Assembly: GCA_017643025.1 (NCBI GenBank)
Contig: JAEPOG010000002.1
Coordinates: forward strand, 310,001-374,000
Direction: 5' to 3'
Length of the DNA: 64,000 nucleotides
Origin: Rhizobiaceae bacterium
GTDB taxonomy: Bacteria > Pseudomonadota > Alphaproteobacteria > Rhizobiales > Rhizobiaceae
Made by a program: the position numbers and the translations under genes. Positions 17,121 through 25,388 of the stretch are shown here, piece after piece; the stretch's first letter is position 1; each line of letters begins with the position of its first letter. The notes under the pieces are model-generated. The model saw nothing but the letters and a program-made list of their open reading frames with translations, was not told where the DNA came from and did not search any database.

Positions 17121-18448
17121 CCGAGCTCGGCCTGCCGGCAATCCGCGCCTGTCTCGAGGGCATCGTGCCGTCGGTCATCGCAACGGCCGACGTGGAAGGC
17201 ACGCCCAACGTGTCGCTGATTTCGCAGGTCCAGTATGTCGACACCGAGCATGTCGCGCTGTCCTACCAGTTCTTCAACAAGACACGACGCAACCTGCTCG
17301 CCACCCGCAGCGCTTCGGTCGGCGTGGTCGATCCCGAAACCAACGCGCAGTACCGCTTGACGCTCGACTATGTCGAGACGCAGACCAGCGGCCCGCTGTT
17401 CGAGATCATGCGCGCCAAGCTCGCAGGGATCGCCTCGCATGAAGGCATGCAGGACATTTTCCGGCTGCTGGGCTCCGATGTCTTCCGCGTCCGCAAGATC
17501 GAGCAACTGCCCACCGCGACCCTGCCGGCGCCGGTCAGGCCAAACCTGCTGGCCGCGGCGCGGCGCACCTGCGAGCAGATAGCCGCCAGCGACGAGCTGG
17601 GAGCGCTGTTCGACGCCGTGCTTGCCGCTTTGCAGCAGCATTTCAGGATCGAGCACTCGATGCTGATGATGCTCGATCCGGCCACCGACCGCGTCTACAC
17701 GGTCGCCTCGCGCGGTTATCCTGTGTCGGGCATCGGATCGGAAGTAGGGCTCGGCGAAGGCATTATAGGCGTCGCCGCCGCGCAGGGTGTGCCGATCCGT
17801 ATCGGCCACATGGCGTCGGAATATTCCTACGGCAGCGCCATACGGGACACAGCGCGTGCTGCAGGCCTCGCCTGGGAGGCGCGCACCGCCATTCCCTATC
17901 CTGGGCTGAAGGCGCCGCAGAGCCAGATCGCTATGCCCGTGCTCAAGGGTGGCAAGACCATCGGCGTTCTCTTTGCCGAAAGCCCCGACCCCAACCAGTT
18001 CGGCTATGACGAGGAAGATGCGCTGGCGCTGGTGGCCGGCCAGCTGTCAACGCTGATCGCCCTGCAGCAGCACGAGGAGGGGCCAGAAAAGCCGCAGCCG
18101 CCGATGCTGGCTGACAGTGTCAGCCTGCGTGAAATCCGCATCAAGCACTATGCCGCCGACAACACAGTGTTCGTCGGCCACGACTATCTCATCAAGGGCG
18201 TCGCCGGGGCGATCCTGTGGAAGATCGTGCGCGAATATGCCGAGACCGGGCGCTCCGAATTCACCAACCGCGAACTGCGTCTCGATCCGGCGCTGCGCCT
18301 GCCCGAACATGCCGAAAACCTGGAGGCGCGGCTGGTGCTGCTGCAGCGCCGGCTTTGCGAGCGTCAGGCTGGCATCGCCATCGACAAATGCGGCCGTGGG
18401 CGCTTCCGTCTGGCGATCGACGGCCGGCCGGTGCTTGAAGAGGCGTAG
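17117..18448 (+). CDS. Three-part sensor protein: PNPOx-like flavin domain, GAF domain, C-terminal output domain
   Basis: A 443-residue protein. Residues 1-150 form a PNPOx-like split barrel (VIATADVEGTPNVSLIS, then FFNKTRRNLLATRSASVGVVDP). Residues about 150-325 form a GAF domain (FRIEHSMLMMLDPATDRVYTVAS, GLGEGIIGVAAAQGVPIRI, QIAMPVLKGGKTIGVLFAES). The last 110 residues (about 335-443) contain GHDYLIKGVAGAILWKIV and LEARLVLLQRRLCERQAGI, ending GRGRFRLAIDG, a pattern compatible with a winged-helix output domain, but this is a guess. There are no kinase or cyclase motifs. It overlaps the upstream flavin-domain gene by 4 bases. A redox- or ligand-responsive regulator is the likeliest role. Confidence 0.72.
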   Translation: MTELGLPAIRACLEGIVPSVIATADVEGTPNVSLISQVQYVDTEHVALSYQFFNKTRRNLLATRSASVGVVDPETNAQYRLTLDYVETQTSGPLFEIMRAKLAGIASHEGMQDIFRLLGSDVFRVRKIEQLPTATLPAPVRPNLLAAARRTCEQIAASDELGALFDAVLAALQQHFRIEHSMLMMLDPATDRVYTVASRGYPVSGIGSEVGLGEGIIGVAAAQGVPIRIGHMASEYSYGSAIRDTARAAGLAWEARTAIPYPGLKAPQSQIAMPVLKGGKTIGVLFAESPDPNQFGYDEEDALALVAGQLSTLIALQQHEEGPEKPQPPMLADSVSLREIRIKHYAADNTVFVGHDYLIKGVAGAILWKIVREYAETGRSEFTNRELRLDPALRLPEHAENLEARLVLLQRRLCERQAGIAIDKCGRGRFRLAIDGRPVLEEA

Positions 18449-18453
18449 GCGCC

Positions 18454-18873
18454 TTAGACGCCCCACCAGCCGATAATCGCGCCCATGATCAGCGCTACGC
18501 CCAGCCAGTGGATGCCGTCGATGATCGTCAGATCCCAGCCGAATCCCTCGTAGCGGTGGTTGACTGCCATGGTCGTCGCCATGAAGCCAAGCCAGACGAA
18601 GAAGCCGGAAACGATGCCGTTCCAGAGCGTCACCTGGCCGGTGCCGAGATGACCGATAACCCCGGCCAGCACCCAGGCCATGATCAGTTCGCAGACGATC
18701 GAATTGATGAGCAGGGCCGGGCCAGGCATCATGCCGCCGCTGCCGGGCTTCGGGTCGATGCGCGCCGCTTTCATCCACGGCTTCGACAGCACGCCATAAT
18801 AGGCAGCGCCGAACACGAAAGCCGCGACCGCGGCCGCGACGATCGCGAGATAGTTGGTGCCACCGAAGTCCAT
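18454..18873 (-). CDS. DUF1761-family small membrane protein
   Basis: A 139-residue protein with four hydrophobic segments (about 8-30, 55-78, 85-105, 118-138). FGAAYYGVLSKPWMKA near the N-terminus and the GGMMPGPALLIN loop are typical of DUF1761 proteins, whose function is unknown. It converges on the GAF gene, with 5 bases between the stops. The next gene upstream on its strand (methyltransferase) ends at 18928, 54 bases away, so co-transcription is possible. Confidence 0.75.
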   Translation of the reverse strand: MDFGGTNYLAIVAAAVAAFVFGAAYYGVLSKPWMKAARIDPKPGSGGMMPGPALLINSIVCELIMAWVLAGVIGHLGTGQVTLWNGIVSGFFVWLGFMATTMAVNHRYEGFGWDLTIIDGIHWLGVALIMGAIIGWWGV

Positions 18874-18927
18874 GATTGCCTCCCCCTGATTGAAGCAGCC
18901 GGATTGAACGCCGCGGAATAGAGATCG

Positions 18928-19590
18928 TCAAGCAACCTGCCACACAGTGGTGCGCTTGACCTCGGCGTCTTCCAGCACGCGCGTCACCGGGACGGAATAG
19001 GTGGCGAGGGCCGAAAGCCCCGCCCTCGGCAGGTAGGAGCGGCCGGGGTCGCCAACCAGCACTTTTGCGCCTCGGGCGGTGAGTGCGACGAACCAGGGCA
19101 TGAGGCGGTCGGCCAACGGCTTGTCGTAGAAGACGTCGCCGGCGAGCACGACATCCCAGCCGCCATCGCTGCCAATGAGGTCGCGGGCAGTCTGATCGAG
19201 ACTGACGCCGTTTGCCTCGGCGTTGAGCGCGATTGCCGTGGCGCAGAACGGATCGATGTCGGCGGCGAGCACGGAGCGGGCGCCGGCTTTCGCTGCGGCG
19301 ATGGCGACCAGACCGGAACCGCAGGCAAAGTCGAGCAAGGATTTGCCGCTGACGATTTCAGGATTGTCGAGAATGTAGCGCGCCAGCCCCTGGCCGCCTG
19401 CCCAGGCGAAGGCCCAGAAGGGCGGCGGCAGGCCGATCGCCTGAAGCTCCTCCTCGGTCCGATGCCAGAGATCGTGCGCCTCGTCGGCGAGATGCAGCCT
19501 GATCTCGGGAACATGCGGCGGTGCGATCAGCGCCGTGTTGGCGCGTATGAAGGCGGAAGATTCTTTCGCAGGCGCGGCTGTCCCGCTCAC
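18928..19590 (-). CDS. Class I SAM-dependent methyltransferase, ETF-beta/nicotinamide methyltransferase-like family
   Basis: A 220-residue methyltransferase. SLLDFACGSGLVAIAAAKAG is SAM motif I, VLAADIDPFC motif II and VVLAGDVFYDK the post-II motif with the DxxY-type pattern shared with METTL20/ETFBKMT-like lysine methyltransferases. The upstream EIRLHLADEAHDLW and PPPFWAFAWAGGQ also fit that group. A protein-lysine substrate (ETF-beta or ribosomal L7/L12) is therefore possible but unproved. The GTG start at 19590 overlaps the stop of the EVE gene (GTGA) and gives family length; an ATG at 19620 is the alternative. Confidence 0.78.
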   Translation of the reverse strand: MSGTAAPAKESSAFIRANTALIAPPHVPEIRLHLADEAHDLWHRTEEELQAIGLPPPFWAFAWAGGQGLARYILDNPEIVSGKSLLDFACGSGLVAIAAAKAGARSVLAADIDPFCATAIALNAEANGVSLDQTARDLIGSDGGWDVVLAGDVFYDKPLADRLMPWFVALTARGAKVLVGDPGRSYLPRAGLSALATYSVPVTRVLEDAEVKRTTVWQVA

Positions 19591-20012
19591 GGTACGGGGT
19601 CGACCCCGCCCATACGGCATATTTCCTTCCACTCGGCGTCCGTCACCGGCTGCACGGAAAGGCGCGAGTTCTTCACCAGCACCATCTCGGCGAGCTTGGG
19701 GTTCTTCTTGATATCCTCGAGCGTCGGCGGGTTTGGCACGTCGCGGACGGCGCGGACATCGACGCACTCCCAGCGCCCGTCGTCGGTGGTGCTGTCCTGA
19801 TGGGCGAGGCCGCAGACCTCGACAATGCCGACAACATCCTTGTTCTCTTGCGAGTGGTAGAAGAAGCCGAGATCACCGATCTTCATGGCGCGCATGTTGT
19901 TGCGGGCCTGATAGTTGCGCACGCCGTCCCACTCCTGACCGGCATCGCCTTTCTTCTTCTGCATTTCCCACGACCAGGTGGACGGTTCGGATTTGAAAAG
20001 CCAGTAAGCCAT
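19587..20012 (-). CDS. EVE-domain protein
   Basis: A 141-residue single EVE domain, a PUA-like fold that binds modified bases in RNA or DNA. The start MAYWLFKSEPSTWSW, then WDGVRNYQARNNMRAMKIGD, GFFYHSQENKDVVGIVEV and the C-terminal KNSRLSVQPV are the conserved blocks of the bacterial family related to eukaryotic THYN1. It lies 29 bases after gpsA and overlaps the methyltransferase by 4 bases, so it belongs to the tsaD-gpsA-EVE-methyltransferase operon. Its ligand in this organism is unknown; proximity to the tRNA-modifying tsaD is suggestive. Confidence 0.88.
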   Translation of the reverse strand: MAYWLFKSEPSTWSWEMQKKKGDAGQEWDGVRNYQARNNMRAMKIGDLGFFYHSQENKDVVGIVEVCGLAHQDSTTDDGRWECVDVRAVRDVPNPPTLEDIKKNPKLAEMVLVKNSRLSVQPVTDAEWKEICRMGGVDPVP

Positions 20013-20041
20013 CGGGCACTCCGGGTCTGCGTTGAACGGCG

Positions 20042-21028
20042 TCAGTCCAGCTCGCTCTTGAGCGGCCGTGAAAGCAGCGCCGAGACGGCGCTGGCGATCG
20101 ACAGCCTGCCCTTCAGAACGGCGTCGACGGCCGCGACGATGGGCGCCTCGATGCCGCGCCGGGCGGCAATCTCCGCCGCAATCGCCGCCGTTGCAACCCC
20201 CTCGGCAAGCGGCCGGCCTTCAAGGGGTTCGCCGCGCCCGAGCGCCTGGCCGTAGGCGAAGTTGCGCGACTGGGCCGAACCGCAGGAGAGGATCAGGTCG
20301 CCGAGGCCGGAGAGGCCCATCAGCGTTTCGGAGCGGGCACCATAGGCCTCGCCGATACGGCGTAGTTCGACAAAGCCGCGCGTGATGATCGCCGCCTGGG
20401 CGCTGGCGCCGAGCCCGGCGCCCGATACCGCGCCGGCGGCAATAGCGAGCACGTTCTTCAGCGCGCCGCCGATCTCGACGCCAGTGAGGTCGTCGGAGGA
20501 GTAGCAGCGGAAGCGCTCGGAGGAGAAGCGGGCCGCAAGATTGGCGGCCAGTTCGCCTTTGCGGGCTGCCACGGTCACCGCCGTCGGCAGGCCGCGGGCG
20601 ACATCGGTGGCAAAGCTCGGACCGGAGAGCGCGGCGACGGGATTTTCCGGCAGGAGCTCATCGGCGACCTCGGACAGCAGTTTGCCCGTACTGCGTTCGA
20701 TGCCCTTGGCGCATAGAACAATGGGGATGTCCGCCGGAAGGATACCGGCATGTTGCTCGAACATCGCCCGAGTCGCCTGCGCCGGCGCGACAGAAAGCAG
20801 GCAGTCTGCGCCTGCCAGCGCGGCCTGCAGATCGCTTGTCGCCGCGGGCACAGGATCGAGGTCGATGCCGGTCAGATAGTCGGGGTTGGCCTTTTTCGTA
20901 TTGATGGCTTCGACCGTCGAGTCGTCGCGCGCCCACAGGATGACTTCGTTGCCTGCCCGCGCAAGCGTCACCGCCAGTGCCGTGCCCCAGGCGCCGCCGC
21001 CGAGAACTGCGATGCGACCCCCGCTCAT
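20042..21028 (-). CDS. gpsA: Glycerol-3-phosphate dehydrogenase [NAD(P)+]
   Basis: A 328-residue enzyme reducing dihydroxyacetone phosphate to sn-glycerol-3-phosphate for phospholipid synthesis. The N-terminal [20 protein letters not shown] is the GxGxxG cofactor loop, LCAKGIER and ALSGPSFA are family signatures, and [20 protein letters not shown] carries the catalytic lysine. It starts inside the tsaD stop (4-base ATGA overlap), indicating translational coupling. Confidence 0.95.
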   Translation of the reverse strand: MSGGRIAVLGGGAWGTALAVTLARAGNEVILWARDDSTVEAINTKKANPDYLTGIDLDPVPAATSDLQAALAGADCLLSVAPAQATRAMFEQHAGILPADIPIVLCAKGIERSTGKLLSEVADELLPENPVAALSGPSFATDVARGLPTAVTVAARKGELAANLAARFSSERFRCYSSDDLTGVEIGGALKNVLAIAAGAVSGAGLGASAQAAIITRGFVELRRIGEAYGARSETLMGLSGLGDLILSCGSAQSRNFAYGQALGRGEPLEGRPLAEGVATAAIAAEIAARRGIEAPIVAAVDAVLKGRLSIASAVSALLSRPLKSELD

Positions 21029-22131
21029 GCCTTCGCTCCGCGCTTGCCGTGACCGACCAAAGGCGCGGCGTCTTCGTCGAGCGGCCAGCGTGGGCGCGGG
21101 GCGAATGACTGGGCGTTGTCGCCGACGAGTCCGGCGCGCATGCGCTCAAGTCCCGCCCAGGCGATCATGGCCCCATTGTCGGAGCACAGCGCGGCTGGCG
21201 GCGCGACGATGCGCATACCGTGCTCCGCGCACAGCTTTTCAAGGCCGGACCTAATAGCTTCATTTGCCGCGACGCCGCCGGCAACCACGAGGGTCGGGCT
21301 GGCGATGTCGGGAAACTCGGCCCGGAACCGGGCAAGGCTCCTGCCGACGCGCTCTGTCAGCGTATCGACAATCGCCCGCTGGAAGGATGCGCAGATGTCG
21401 TCGATGTCGGTCTGCGACACCGGTGCGAGCTGGTTCGCCGCCTGACGTACCGCCGTCTTCAGCCCCGAGAAGGAGAAATCCGGCCGCGCCTCGCCGCGCA
21501 GCGGGCGCGGAAGGTTGAACCGACTCACATCGCCGCGCGCGGCCGCCGCCTCCACCGCAGGACCGCCCGGATAGGGCAGGCCGAGCAGCTTCGCCGTCTT
21601 GTCGAAGGCTTCGCCCAGTGCGTCGTCTATCGTCGTCGCCCAGCGTTCGTAGCTGCCAACGCCGCGAACCAGAACGACCTGCGTATGGCCGCCCGAAACC
21701 AGCAGCAGCAGATAGGGAAACGCGGCGCCGTCGGTCAGCCGAGCGGTCAGCGCGTGGGCTTCGAGGTGATTGACCGGAACCAGTGGCAGGCCGGATGCCG
21801 CGGCGAGCGCCTTGCCGGTCATCAGCCCCACAATCAAGCCGCCGATCAGGCCGGGACCAGCTGTCGCAGCGATCAGGTCGAGGTCTCGCAGTTCCACGCC
21901 GGCCTCGGCGAGTGCGGCGGCGATGACGCCGTCGAGCGCCTCAACATGGGCGCGCGCCGCGATCTCGGGTACGACGCCACCGAAAGCGCTGTGCTCGGCT
22001 ATCTGGCTCAGCACTACATTCGAAACGATGCGCCCGCCGGCCGGCGTCATCTCGACGACCGCCGCGGCGGTCTCGTCGCAGCTCGTCTCGATGCCCAGCG
22101 CGTGCAATGAATGTTGATCGGGCTTGGTCAT
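21025..22131 (-). CDS. tsaD: tRNA N6-adenosine threonylcarbamoyltransferase TsaD
   Basis: A 368-residue ASKHA-fold enzyme transferring the threonylcarbamoyl group to A37 of ANN-decoding tRNAs, working with TsaB/TsaE. It shows [14 protein letters not shown] (phosphate loop), [14 protein letters not shown] with the two metal-binding histidines, [11 protein letters not shown], and [15 protein letters not shown]. The length is slightly above E. coli (337) because of a C-terminal tail. First gene of the operon tsaD-gpsA-EVE-methyltransferase and divergent from hemC, with 73 bases between starts. Confidence 0.96.
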   Translation of the reverse strand: MTKPDQHSLHALGIETSCDETAAAVVEMTPAGGRIVSNVVLSQIAEHSAFGGVVPEIAARAHVEALDGVIAAALAEAGVELRDLDLIAATAGPGLIGGLIVGLMTGKALAAASGLPLVPVNHLEAHALTARLTDGAAFPYLLLLVSGGHTQVVLVRGVGSYERWATTIDDALGEAFDKTAKLLGLPYPGGPAVEAAAARGDVSRFNLPRPLRGEARPDFSFSGLKTAVRQAANQLAPVSQTDIDDICASFQRAIVDTLTERVGRSLARFRAEFPDIASPTLVVAGGVAANEAIRSGLEKLCAEHGMRIVAPPAALCSDNGAMIAWAGLERMRAGLVGDNAQSFAPRPRWPLDEDAAPLVGHGKRGAKA

Positions 22132-22204
22132 TGCGGGGCCGCATTTTCCTCTTTAGGAAGCCGGCAACCCGCCGGCACCGCCCGGTTAACACGGACCGCG
22201 GCCC

Positions 22205-23134
22205 ATGCAAACAAATCTCATCAGGATCGGCACGCGCGGCAGCGCGCTGGCGCTGGCGCAGGCGCATGAGGTGCGCGGTCGGCTCATGACGGCGCATGGC
22301 CTGACCGAGGACGCAATTGCAATCGACGTGTTCACCACCACGGGCGATCAGGTCACCGACCGGCCGCTGGCGGAGATTGGCGGCAAGGGCCTCTTCACGA
22401 AGGAAATCGAGGAGGCGCTGGTCGATGGCCGCATCGACCTCGCGGTGCATTCGAGCAAGGACATGCCGACCGTGCTGCCGGACGGGCTCGAACTGTCAGC
22501 CTTTCTGGAGCGCGAGGATGTGCGTGACGCTTTTATCGGCCGGACGGAGAGGCGGCTCGCCGACCTGCCGGCGGGTGCACTGGTCGGCACGGCGTCGCTG
22601 AGGCGGCAGGCGCTGGTGCGCCGGCTGCGGCCAGACCTCAAGGTGACGAGCTATCGCGGCAATGTGCAGACGAGGCTGCGCAAGCTGGGCGAGGGCGTGG
22701 TGGATGCGACGCTGCTCGCCTATTCCGGTCTGAAGCGCCTGTCGCTGCCGGACGTCGTCACGGAACTGCTGCCGGCCGACCTCTTCCCGCCGGCGCCCGG
22801 GCAGGGAGCGATCTGCGTCGAGACGCGGATTGGCGATGCCCACGCCGCGGAATTGCTGGGCCCAATCGATCACGCGGTGACGTCGATTGCGCTCGCCTGC
22901 GAGCGGGCGTTTCTGGCCACACTTGACGGTTCCTGCCGGACGCCGATAGCCGGGCACGCGACGGTTGAGGGTGAGCGCGTCCGGTTCCATGGCATGATCC
23001 TGACGCCGGACGGGGCCGAAGCGCACGAGATCGACGCCGAGGGGCCGGCGGCTGAGGCCGCCGCCATCGGCAGCAAGGCGGGCGCCGACATCCGCGACAG
23101 GGCCGGCGCGCTGTTCTTCGAAAGCTGGACCTGA
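22205..23134 (+). CDS. hemC: Hydroxymethylbilane synthase (porphobilinogen deaminase)
   Basis: A 309-residue enzyme that polymerises four porphobilinogen units to hydroxymethylbilane in tetrapyrrole synthesis. It shows [58 protein letters not shown] and [11 protein letters not shown]. Cys244 in [13 protein letters not shown] is the dipyrromethane cofactor attachment (E. coli Cys242). It is followed after 5 bases by hemD. Confidence 0.96.
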   Translation: MQTNLIRIGTRGSALALAQAHEVRGRLMTAHGLTEDAIAIDVFTTTGDQVTDRPLAEIGGKGLFTKEIEEALVDGRIDLAVHSSKDMPTVLPDGLELSAFLEREDVRDAFIGRTERRLADLPAGALVGTASLRRQALVRRLRPDLKVTSYRGNVQTRLRKLGEGVVDATLLAYSGLKRLSLPDVVTELLPADLFPPAPGQGAICVETRIGDAHAAELLGPIDHAVTSIALACERAFLATLDGSCRTPIAGHATVEGERVRFHGMILTPDGAEAHEIDAEGPAAEAAAIGSKAGADIRDRAGALFFESWT

Positions 23135-23139
23135 GAGGC

Positions 23140-23841
23140 ATGCGCGTTCTGGTCACCCGGCCGGAACCGGGCGCGACAGCGACGGCCGCGCGGCTTCGTG
23201 AGCGCGGACACGAGCCGGTTGCCTTGCCGCTATCGCGGACTGTTGCAATCGACGATGTCGCGCTGCCGGACGGCGATTTCGACGCGGTGGTCGTGACGAG
23301 CGCCAATGCGCTGCGCCATGCGCCCACGGAGTTCGGCGAACGGTTCGGCGATCTGAGATTGTTCGCTGTGGGAGATAGGACAGCGGACGTGGCGCGGCAG
23401 GCTGGGGTTGAGCATGTCGAATCCGCCAATGGCGACGTCCGCGACCTCGCGTCCTTGGTCACACGAAAACTGCCCGCCGGTTCACGGCTGCTCTATCTAT
23501 GCGGCCGCCGGCGCCGCCCAGAGCTCGAAGCAGCGCTTCGCGAGCGCGGGTTCACGGCAGTGCCCCTCGAAACTTATGCCACGGAGCAGGTGGACCGCTC
23601 GCCCGAGCAACTCGCGGTCACCATCGGCGAAGGGCCGATTGACGCAGTGCTCCTCTATTCGCCTTTCGCGGCTGAATTGCTGAATGGCATCGCAGGGGAG
23701 CCTTCCGTCACAGCGCAGTTCGCCACTGTGCGCCTGCTGTGCATGTCGTGGCAGATCACAGACCGCCTGGGTCCCGAGCTGCGAGCAAGGGCTGAAATCG
23801 CGGCGCAAGCGGACGAAGAGTCGCTGTTCGCGCTGCTCTGA
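23140..23841 (+). CDS. hemD: Uroporphyrinogen-III synthase
   Basis: A 233-residue HemD-type enzyme closing hydroxymethylbilane with inversion of ring D. The family is weakly conserved. It starts MRVLVTRPEPGATATAARL, then VVVTSANALRH and LYLCGRRRRPELEAAL, and has AVLLYSPFAAELL near the end, the usual sparse HemD landmarks. Placement directly after hemC and before the mitofilin and hemY genes supports the call. Confidence 0.9.
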   Translation: MRVLVTRPEPGATATAARLRERGHEPVALPLSRTVAIDDVALPDGDFDAVVVTSANALRHAPTEFGERFGDLRLFAVGDRTADVARQAGVEHVESANGDVRDLASLVTRKLPAGSRLLYLCGRRRRPELEAALRERGFTAVPLETYATEQVDRSPEQLAVTIGEGPIDAVLLYSPFAAELLNGIAGEPSVTAQFATVRLLCMSWQITDRLGPELRARAEIAAQADEESLFALL

Positions 23842-23936
23842 CCCGCTTCGCGCTTTATCCTTCACGCGCCATCGCTATATGCTAGGGAAGCAACGGGCGC
23901 GGCGGCGCATTCCTCCCACCGAAAACGAGACGCGGC

Positions 23937-25379
23937 ATGGTCAAATCCCCCAAAATTCGCCATTCCAAGCAGCGTTCGGAGCCCGTGACGATCGATCTCA
24001 GCGCCGACGACGTGAAACGCGACAAGCCCAAGACCTCCAGCTCCGCCAAGGATAGCGCTGAGCCCAAGACCGGCAGCGCAGAGACAACGGTGCAGGCTGG
24101 ACAAACGGACAAGCCGGCAGGCCAGTCGACCGCGACGGGCAATGACAAGCCGGGTTCAGGTGGTTCGAGCAAGACTTCTGGCACGGCGTCCGCGTCGAGT
24201 TCCGCGTTCGGACGAGCGTACGACGCCAGTGCAAAGGTATCCAACGCCACCGAGGCTCCGAGGACACCGCCGCATGATCCGGTGCAGGAGCAGCCGCGCC
24301 GCGTAGGCGCCTTGGTGGCCGGGATCGCCGGCGGCGTTGTCGTGCTTCTCGCCGGTGGAGCCGCGCTGTACTTCGCCGGTATCATTCCACCGGCCGCGCC
24401 CATGGGTCCCGCGCCCGACAACACGGCTGTCGAAAGGCTAGAAACCGAACTGGCGGCCATGCGCGAGGAAATAGCCGCGCTCAGGGACGCGCCGCCCGCA
24501 GTATCCGACAACGGCGAACTTGACGCTACCCTGGCTGAAACCAACGGCAGGATCGAGAACATGGCCGTCATGGTCGAGGAACTTCGTGCCGAACTCGGGC
24601 GGCTGTCCGACGCGGTGGCCGCTGGTGATGCCGGCGACGGTGCGGCGCTCGCGCCGCTGCAGGAGCGGCTGGCGGCGCTAGAACAGAGGGTCGCAGCCCT
24701 GCCGGAATCCGGCGCTGATACACAGGCGCTGTCCGAGGAGATCAATGGCGTTGCTGACAGCGTCGCGGCACTCCGTTCCGATATGGAAACGGCCGTCGCC
24801 GGAACGGCCAGCCGCATGTCGGCCATCGAAGACGCCGTCGCTTCACTTGGCGCGCGCCTCGACGAACAGGCCAACGATCCGGGTGTCGCGCTCGCCATTG
24901 CGGCCTCTGCGCTGAAAGCGGCGATCGACCGCGGCCAGCCCTTCGCAGCCGAACTGGAGACTTTCGCCAGCATCGCGCCCGGCGCGCCGGAGATCGCTGC
25001 GCTGCGTGAATACGCGTCTACCGGAGTTCCGACTGCCGCGGCGATCGCGGCCGAAGCCGGCCCTGCCGCAGTGCGTATCATCGACGCCGCGCGGCCCGAC
25101 AATGCCGAGGCCGGACTGCTGGATCGCCTTTGGGCCAGCGCTGAATCGCTGATTACCGTGCGGCCCATCGGCGCGGTCGAAGGCGACGACGTGCCGGCGA
25201 TAGCCGCGCGCATGGAGGCGGCGGTGAAGAGCGGCGATTATGTGACGGCAATCGCTGAATACGAGACATTGCCCGACGGCGCGAAGGCGGCTGCCGGGGA
25301 CTTCATCGCCAAGGTGCGGGCGCGTCAGACCGCCGACGAGCTCATTGGCCGAGTTCTGGCCGCGGCGCTGAAGGCGTAG
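23937..25379 (+). CDS. Mitofilin (Mic60)-family membrane protein
   Basis: A 480-residue protein with a charged, Ser/Pro/Lys-rich cytoplasmic N-terminus (1-120), one membrane helix (about 122-145, GALVAGIAGGVVVLLAGGAA), a long coiled coil (about 160-330) and a C-terminal helical domain (about 320-480) holding PFAAELETFASIAPGAPEIAAL. This is the architecture of alphaproteobacterial Mic60, the ancestor of the mitochondrial MICOS subunit, whose gene is known to sit beside heme genes. It probably shapes or tethers inner membrane. It lies between hemD and hemY, 9 bases before the latter. Confidence 0.85.
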   Translation: MVKSPKIRHSKQRSEPVTIDLSADDVKRDKPKTSSSAKDSAEPKTGSAETTVQAGQTDKPAGQSTATGNDKPGSGGSSKTSGTASASSSAFGRAYDASAKVSNATEAPRTPPHDPVQEQPRRVGALVAGIAGGVVVLLAGGAALYFAGIIPPAAPMGPAPDNTAVERLETELAAMREEIAALRDAPPAVSDNGELDATLAETNGRIENMAVMVEELRAELGRLSDAVAAGDAGDGAALAPLQERLAALEQRVAALPESGADTQALSEEINGVADSVAALRSDMETAVAGTASRMSAIEDAVASLGARLDEQANDPGVALAIAASALKAAIDRGQPFAAELETFASIAPGAPEIAALREYASTGVPTAAAIAAEAGPAAVRIIDAARPDNAEAGLLDRLWASAESLITVRPIGAVEGDDVPAIAARMEAAVKSGDYVTAIAEYETLPDGAKAAAGDFIAKVRARQTADELIGRVLAAALKA

Positions 25380-25388
25380 GAGAGTATC

